DNA from: Promicromonospora thailandica
GTDB lineage: Bacteria; Actinomycetota; Actinomycetes; Actinomycetales; Cellulomonadaceae
DNA: 64,000 nt
Reading direction: 5' to 3'
Assembly: GCF_024171955.1 (NCBI RefSeq)
Contig: NZ_JAMTCS010000011.1
Span: 186,001 to 250,000, forward strand
In this document: positions 62,301-64,000 of the stretch, one piece after another
Position numbering within the stretch: the first letter of the stretch is position 1
Layout: each line of letters opens with the position of its first letter
Position numbers and translations under genes: made by a program
Notes under the pieces: model-generated
The model's database searches: none
What the model saw: the letters and a program-made list of their open reading frames with translations, nothing else
Told to the model about the DNA's origin: nothing

Positions 62301-62429
62301 GCGCTGGTGAACGACTTCGTCAGCACCGACCCCGCGCGTGACCTCAGCCAGGGCTTCATCGGGCTGCAGAACCATGGTCAGGGCGAGGCGGTGAGCTACC
62401 GCGACGTCCGGGTCAAGGACCTGAGCTGA
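59400..62429 (+). CDS. Secreted PA14 / sorbosone-dehydrogenase-like propeller / CBM / DUF1080 protein
   Basis: 1009 residues. Sec signal (cleavage near ATA|AD at about 36). PA14 domain (about 45-190: NYEFRLTSDDGSRLVIDD), six-bladed sorbosone/glucose-dehydrogenase-like propeller (about 215-560: NPMGIAVIGDSIYVSERD, NGLVKGPDGEMFVMDN). A CBM6/35-like domain follows (about 690-820: GYSGSGFAAGF, LDLRKGVNTITV), then DUF1080 (about 825-1009: GYTALFDG, WKLKKDDNGGVFVGF, DQGYEIQIDATD). DUF1080 enzymes include 3-keto-glycoside hydrolases; the reaction here is inference. RBS GGAG. Regulated with the ROK/ABC sugar cluster through operator 1. Followed by a family C palindrome. Confidence 0.88.
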   Translation: MRQRGTTIRTRQAAAGATAVALTAVMLSGAVPAATAADDLPPQEPGVTLRSYDMARDLSELCTLRSGQTPNVDQLKPTIDYSSEGDFGLSERFIAHALANLSVPSAGNYEFRLTSDDGSRLVIDDTEVIDNDGLHGAESKEGTIALEPGYHDLRVEFFDNTNDNVLKLEWRPPGSTDYVVVPESVLSTEAGVVRVTAPGTKYCEGSDETAGDGMRLDSVYPGYTLTDLRPDGFEPMVAALDWTDDDRLAVVTSGSVSPGGWVEDPEPGEVFLLDNVTGETSKDQVTYEKVATDLFNPMGIAVIGDSIYVSERDKLTELTDPDGDGFYDDHRTVAEWPFGGNFHEFAFGLLHDRKYFYLNLSVAINNGGATTDPQPAENRGTAIRVDRRTGEVEYVAGGLRTPNGLVKGPDGEMFVMDNQGAWLPSSKLVHIEQGKFFNHFTNPSGPYDATPVSAPALWVPQNEIGNSPSSPVLLEEGPYEDQLVFGDVTYGGLQRAFLEKVDGEYQGAVFRHSAGLEAGVNRTIVGPDGALYVGGIGEGGNWSEPGKLRYGLQKLTPNGEDAFDMTEMRVTKKGFEVEYTQPLSTETVAKIAEDPNAAFRMDHWRYVPTRAYGGPKIDEQQLFVSDAKVSRDRTRVTLTVDGRQPGYVVHLRSPRPFADSEGRELWNTEAWYTLNAIPGYKAPAGFQEAEEATLRGSANVANEHNGYSGSGFAAGFTNPGASATFTTTVKRGGSQPVSLRYSNGPNPFEGTKTVSVLVNGQEVEPWALESTGDWKTWATATRSLDLRKGVNTITVRYDEDDDGNVNLDLLKVGGGADICEPKRYERGYTALFDGTLASLDGWNMAGPGSFGRQADCTIRGAGGMGLLWHSTELNEYSLKLDWKLKKDDNGGVFVGFPDPGNDPWIAVDQGYEIQIDATDEPDRTTGAIYTFQGADPEVVERALKPVGSWNSYEIRVEGQTIKVFLNGALVNDFVSTDPARDLSQGFIGLQNHGQGEAVSYRDVRVKDLS

Positions 62430-62438
62430 CCGGCTCGC

Positions 62439-62547
62439 CGAAGTAGAACACCGGCGAGATAGAACCAGGGCGAGATAGAACTCTGGCGAGATAGAACCAC
62501 AGCGGTTCTATCTCGCCAGAGTTCTATCTCGCCCTGGTTCTACTTCG
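62439..62547. repeat. Family C iterated palindrome after the DUF1080-protein gene
   Basis: Seven words at an exact 16-bp period: forward at 62439 (CGAAGTAGAAC), 62455, 62471 and 62487 (CGAGATAGAAC); inverted at 62505, 62521 and 62537 (the last GTTCTACTTCG). Core perfect arms 62461-62498 and 62504-62541, loop 5 nt; the outermost words also pair exactly. Same word and period as 23862-23958. Between convergent genes; likely bidirectional 3'-end element. Confidence 0.92.
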
Positions 62548-62563
62548 GCGGGGGGAGGGAGGG

Positions 62564-63745
62564 TTAGGCGACCAGGCGGTCTACCGCCTCCGGGGAGAGG
62601 GCCTGGTCCACCGCCATGGCGCTCGCGCCCAGGACGCCGGCCTGCGTGCCGGTGCGGGCCGTCACGATGCGCAGGTGCTGCGTGGCCAGGGGCAGGGACC
62701 GCTGGTACACCACCTCGCGGATGCCGGCCACGATGTGCTCGCCCGCATCGGCCAGGATGCCGCCGATCACGATCATCGACGGGTTGAGCAGGCTGACGCT
62801 CGTCGCGAGCACGGCGCCGATGTCCCGGCCGGCCTGGCGCACGGCCTGGCTCGCGGCCACGTCGCCCGCGCGGACCATCGTGACGACGTCGGCGGGGGTG
62901 GTGGCGCCCTCCAGCCGGTTCGCGACGGCCAGCCCGCTCGCGATCGCCTCCAGGCAGCCGACGTTGCCGCAGCGGCAGACGACGTCGGTCACGCCGGGAA
63001 CGGCGACGTGCCCGATGTCGCCGGCCGAGCCCTGGGCCCCGCGCCGGAGCGCGCCGTCGGCGATGATGCCCGCACCGATGCCGGTGGCGACCTTGACGAA
63101 CAGCAGGTCCGCGATGCCGGGCCAGGCGGCGCGGTGCTCGCCCAGCGCCATGATGTTCACGTCGTTGTCCACGAGCACGGGGGCGTGGAAGCCGGCGCCG
63201 AGGATGGCGGGCACGTCGGCGTCGTCCCAGCCCGGCATGATCGGCGGGTTGTTGGGGCGGCCCGTCGCGTGCTCGACCGGGCCGGGCAGGCCCACGCCGA
63301 CGCCGGCGAGCTCGGCGGTCGTGCGGCCGGCCTCGCGCAGCAGCTCCGCGCCGGTCTCGGCCACGCGGGCGAGCACGGACTCCGGCCCGTCGGTGATCAG
63401 GAGCGGCAGCTCACGGTGCGCGAGCACGGTAGAGGCGAGGTCGGTCACGGCCAGCCGCGCGTGCGTCGCGCCGAGGTCCACACCCAGCACCACCTGCGCC
63501 GACGGGGCGAACGCGAAGGTCGCCGGCGGCCGCCCGCCGGTCGACGTCGCCTCGCCCGCCGGGGCGATGAGGCCCGCCGCCATGAGCAGGTCGATACGCG
63601 CCGCCACCGTCGACCGGGCCTGTCCCGTGACGGCGGCGAGATCCGCCCGTGTGCGGGGTTTCCCGTCGCGCAGGAGCTGGAACATGTCGCCCACTCCGGA
63701 GACCTTCGGTGCCTGCTGAACCACGTCCCGTGCCACTTCCACCAT
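62564..63745 (-). CDS. ROK-family transcriptional repressor
   Basis: 393 residues. N-terminal winged helix (about 15-65: [20 protein letters not shown]), then ROK sugar-kinase-like fold: [16 protein letters not shown] (ATP/phosphate loop), [31 protein letters not shown], the Zn motif [23 protein letters not shown]. Such proteins bind a sugar or sugar phosphate and release DNA. ATG 63745 is divergent from the sugar ABC transporter; operators at 63778-63803 and 59328-59353 fit its likely target. Auto-regulation is probable, as the operator lies in the shared divergent gap. Confidence 0.92.
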   Translation of the reverse strand: MVEVARDVVQQAPKVSGVGDMFQLLRDGKPRTRADLAAVTGQARSTVAARIDLLMAAGLIAPAGEATSTGGRPPATFAFAPSAQVVLGVDLGATHARLAVTDLASTVLAHRELPLLITDGPESVLARVAETGAELLREAGRTTAELAGVGVGLPGPVEHATGRPNNPPIMPGWDDADVPAILGAGFHAPVLVDNDVNIMALGEHRAAWPGIADLLFVKVATGIGAGIIADGALRRGAQGSAGDIGHVAVPGVTDVVCRCGNVGCLEAIASGLAVANRLEGATTPADVVTMVRAGDVAASQAVRQAGRDIGAVLATSVSLLNPSMIVIGGILADAGEHIVAGIREVVYQRSLPLATQHLRIVTARTGTQAGVLGASAMAVDQALSPEAVDRLVA

Positions 63746-63777
63746 GCCTCTAGTGAATCATGGCCAACAGAGTCGCG

Positions 63778-63803
63778 ACTTTTGCTTGACGGTCGGCAAA
63801 AGT
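63778..63803 (+). promoter_or_regulatory. ROK operator 2
   Basis: Perfect inverted repeat ACTTTTGC-N10-GCAAAAGT overlapping the -35 box in the divergent gap between the ROK gene and the sugar ABC ATPase gene. Confidence 0.85.
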
Positions 63804-63814
63804 CACTCTACTTT
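63786..63814 (+). promoter_or_regulatory. SigA promoter of the sugar ABC transporter
   Basis: TTGACG (63786-63791), 17 bp, TACTTT (63809-63814). ATG 63821 is 6 nt beyond the -10, so the mRNA is probably leaderless. Confidence 0.75.
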
Positions 63815-63820
63815 CGAGTC

Positions 63821-64000
63821 ATGGTCGACGCAGACCCCCAACCGACAGAGTCGCCGGCACCGCAACGGGCCGAGCGGACGGCACAGCAACCCTTCCTCGA
63901 GATGCGCGGCATCGTGAAGGAGTTCCCCGGCGCGCGGGCGCTCGACGGCGTGGACCTCGAGGTCCGCCCCGGCGAGGTGCACTGCCTGCTGGGCCAGAAC
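63821..64000 (+). CDS. Sugar ABC transporter ATPase (RbsA/MglA/XylG type), 3'-truncated
   Basis: Runs off the right edge; 60 codons visible. After a short Pro/Gln/Glu-rich start (about 1-25) comes the family opening [20 protein letters not shown] followed by [15 protein letters not shown], with the Walker A just beginning at GQN. These are the monosaccharide-type (ribose/galactose/xylose) double-ATPase proteins. ATG 63821 is 6 nt after TACTTT (leaderless). It is controlled by operator 2 and presumably takes up a sugar linked to the secreted DUF1080 protein. Confidence 0.88.
   Translation, partial: MVDADPQPTESPAPQRAERTAQQPFLEMRGIVKEFPGARALDGVDLEVRPGEVHCLLGQN

Noticed and set aside
59358-62375. 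1005-residue minus-strand frame opposite the DUF1080-protein gene
   Set aside because: No motif and unlikely composition; the sense protein has a signal peptide and four recognisable domains.

Overview
The window is chromosomal DNA of a very GC-rich Gram-positive actinobacterium. Mycothiol biosynthesis (MshB), DapC paired with a 7Fe ferredoxin, a Streptomyces-type conservon (cvnABCD plus P450), GTG/TTG starts, AGGAGG-type ribosome sites and many apparently leaderless promoters all point there. The gene set resembles Micrococcales (Cellulomonadaceae or Promicromonosporaceae), but the genus is inference. I found no rRNA, tRNA, insertion sequence, prophage or CRISPR array.

Layout. 1-6.2 kb is central metabolism: glycogen phosphorylase (5' end outside the window), a 3Fe-4S ferredoxin, an SH3-like protein, fdxA-dapC and gltA. 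6.3-14.0 kb is a four-gene FtsX-type ABC transporter operon with two giant permeases and two ATPases, one carrying an AbrB-like tail. 14.1-18.0 kb looks accessory: two small secreted proteins, a lipoprotein and an HTH/NB-ARC/TPR regulator. 18.4-23.8 kb is an oligopeptide/dipeptide ABC transporter (binding protein, two permeases, fused double ATPase). 24-28.3 kb holds typA, mshB, a LURP-one-like protein and a small membrane protein. 28.5-32 kb is a huge VanW-domain protein with a ~630-residue disordered head. 32-35 kb is an aromatic amino acid cassette (ACT-like protein, pheA, tyrA). 35-42 kb has an FAD dehydrogenase and glgX (minus strand), etfBA and a ThiF-rhodanese protein. 42-48 kb has a PhoX-like phosphatase, cysteine desulfurase, mnmA and a MetE-like protein. 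48-56.6 kb holds an S9 peptidase, the conservon with its P450, and a flavin monooxygenase, all lying between the metE-like gene and ligA. 56.8-64 kb has ligA and a sugar regulon: a PA14/propeller/DUF1080 secreted protein, a ROK repressor and the start of a sugar ABC transporter.

The most unusual signal is not a gene. Directly after the stop codons of nine genes or operons lie very long hairpins (arms mostly 21-39 bp, perfect or nearly so) that fall into five sequence families. Four families occur twice in this one window after unrelated genes. Two families are built of short words iterated at fixed periods (16 bp or 19 bp) with one more forward copy than inverted copies. They behave like a modular set of 3'-end elements (terminators, mRNA 3'-protecting structures or protein-binding arrays) that I do not recognise as described.

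A second regulatory signal is a matched operator/promoter pair. The same 26-bp palindrome overlaps the -35 box of both the DUF1080-protein gene and the sugar ABC gene beside the ROK repressor, with identical 17-bp spacing to the -10. This defines a small sugar regulon.
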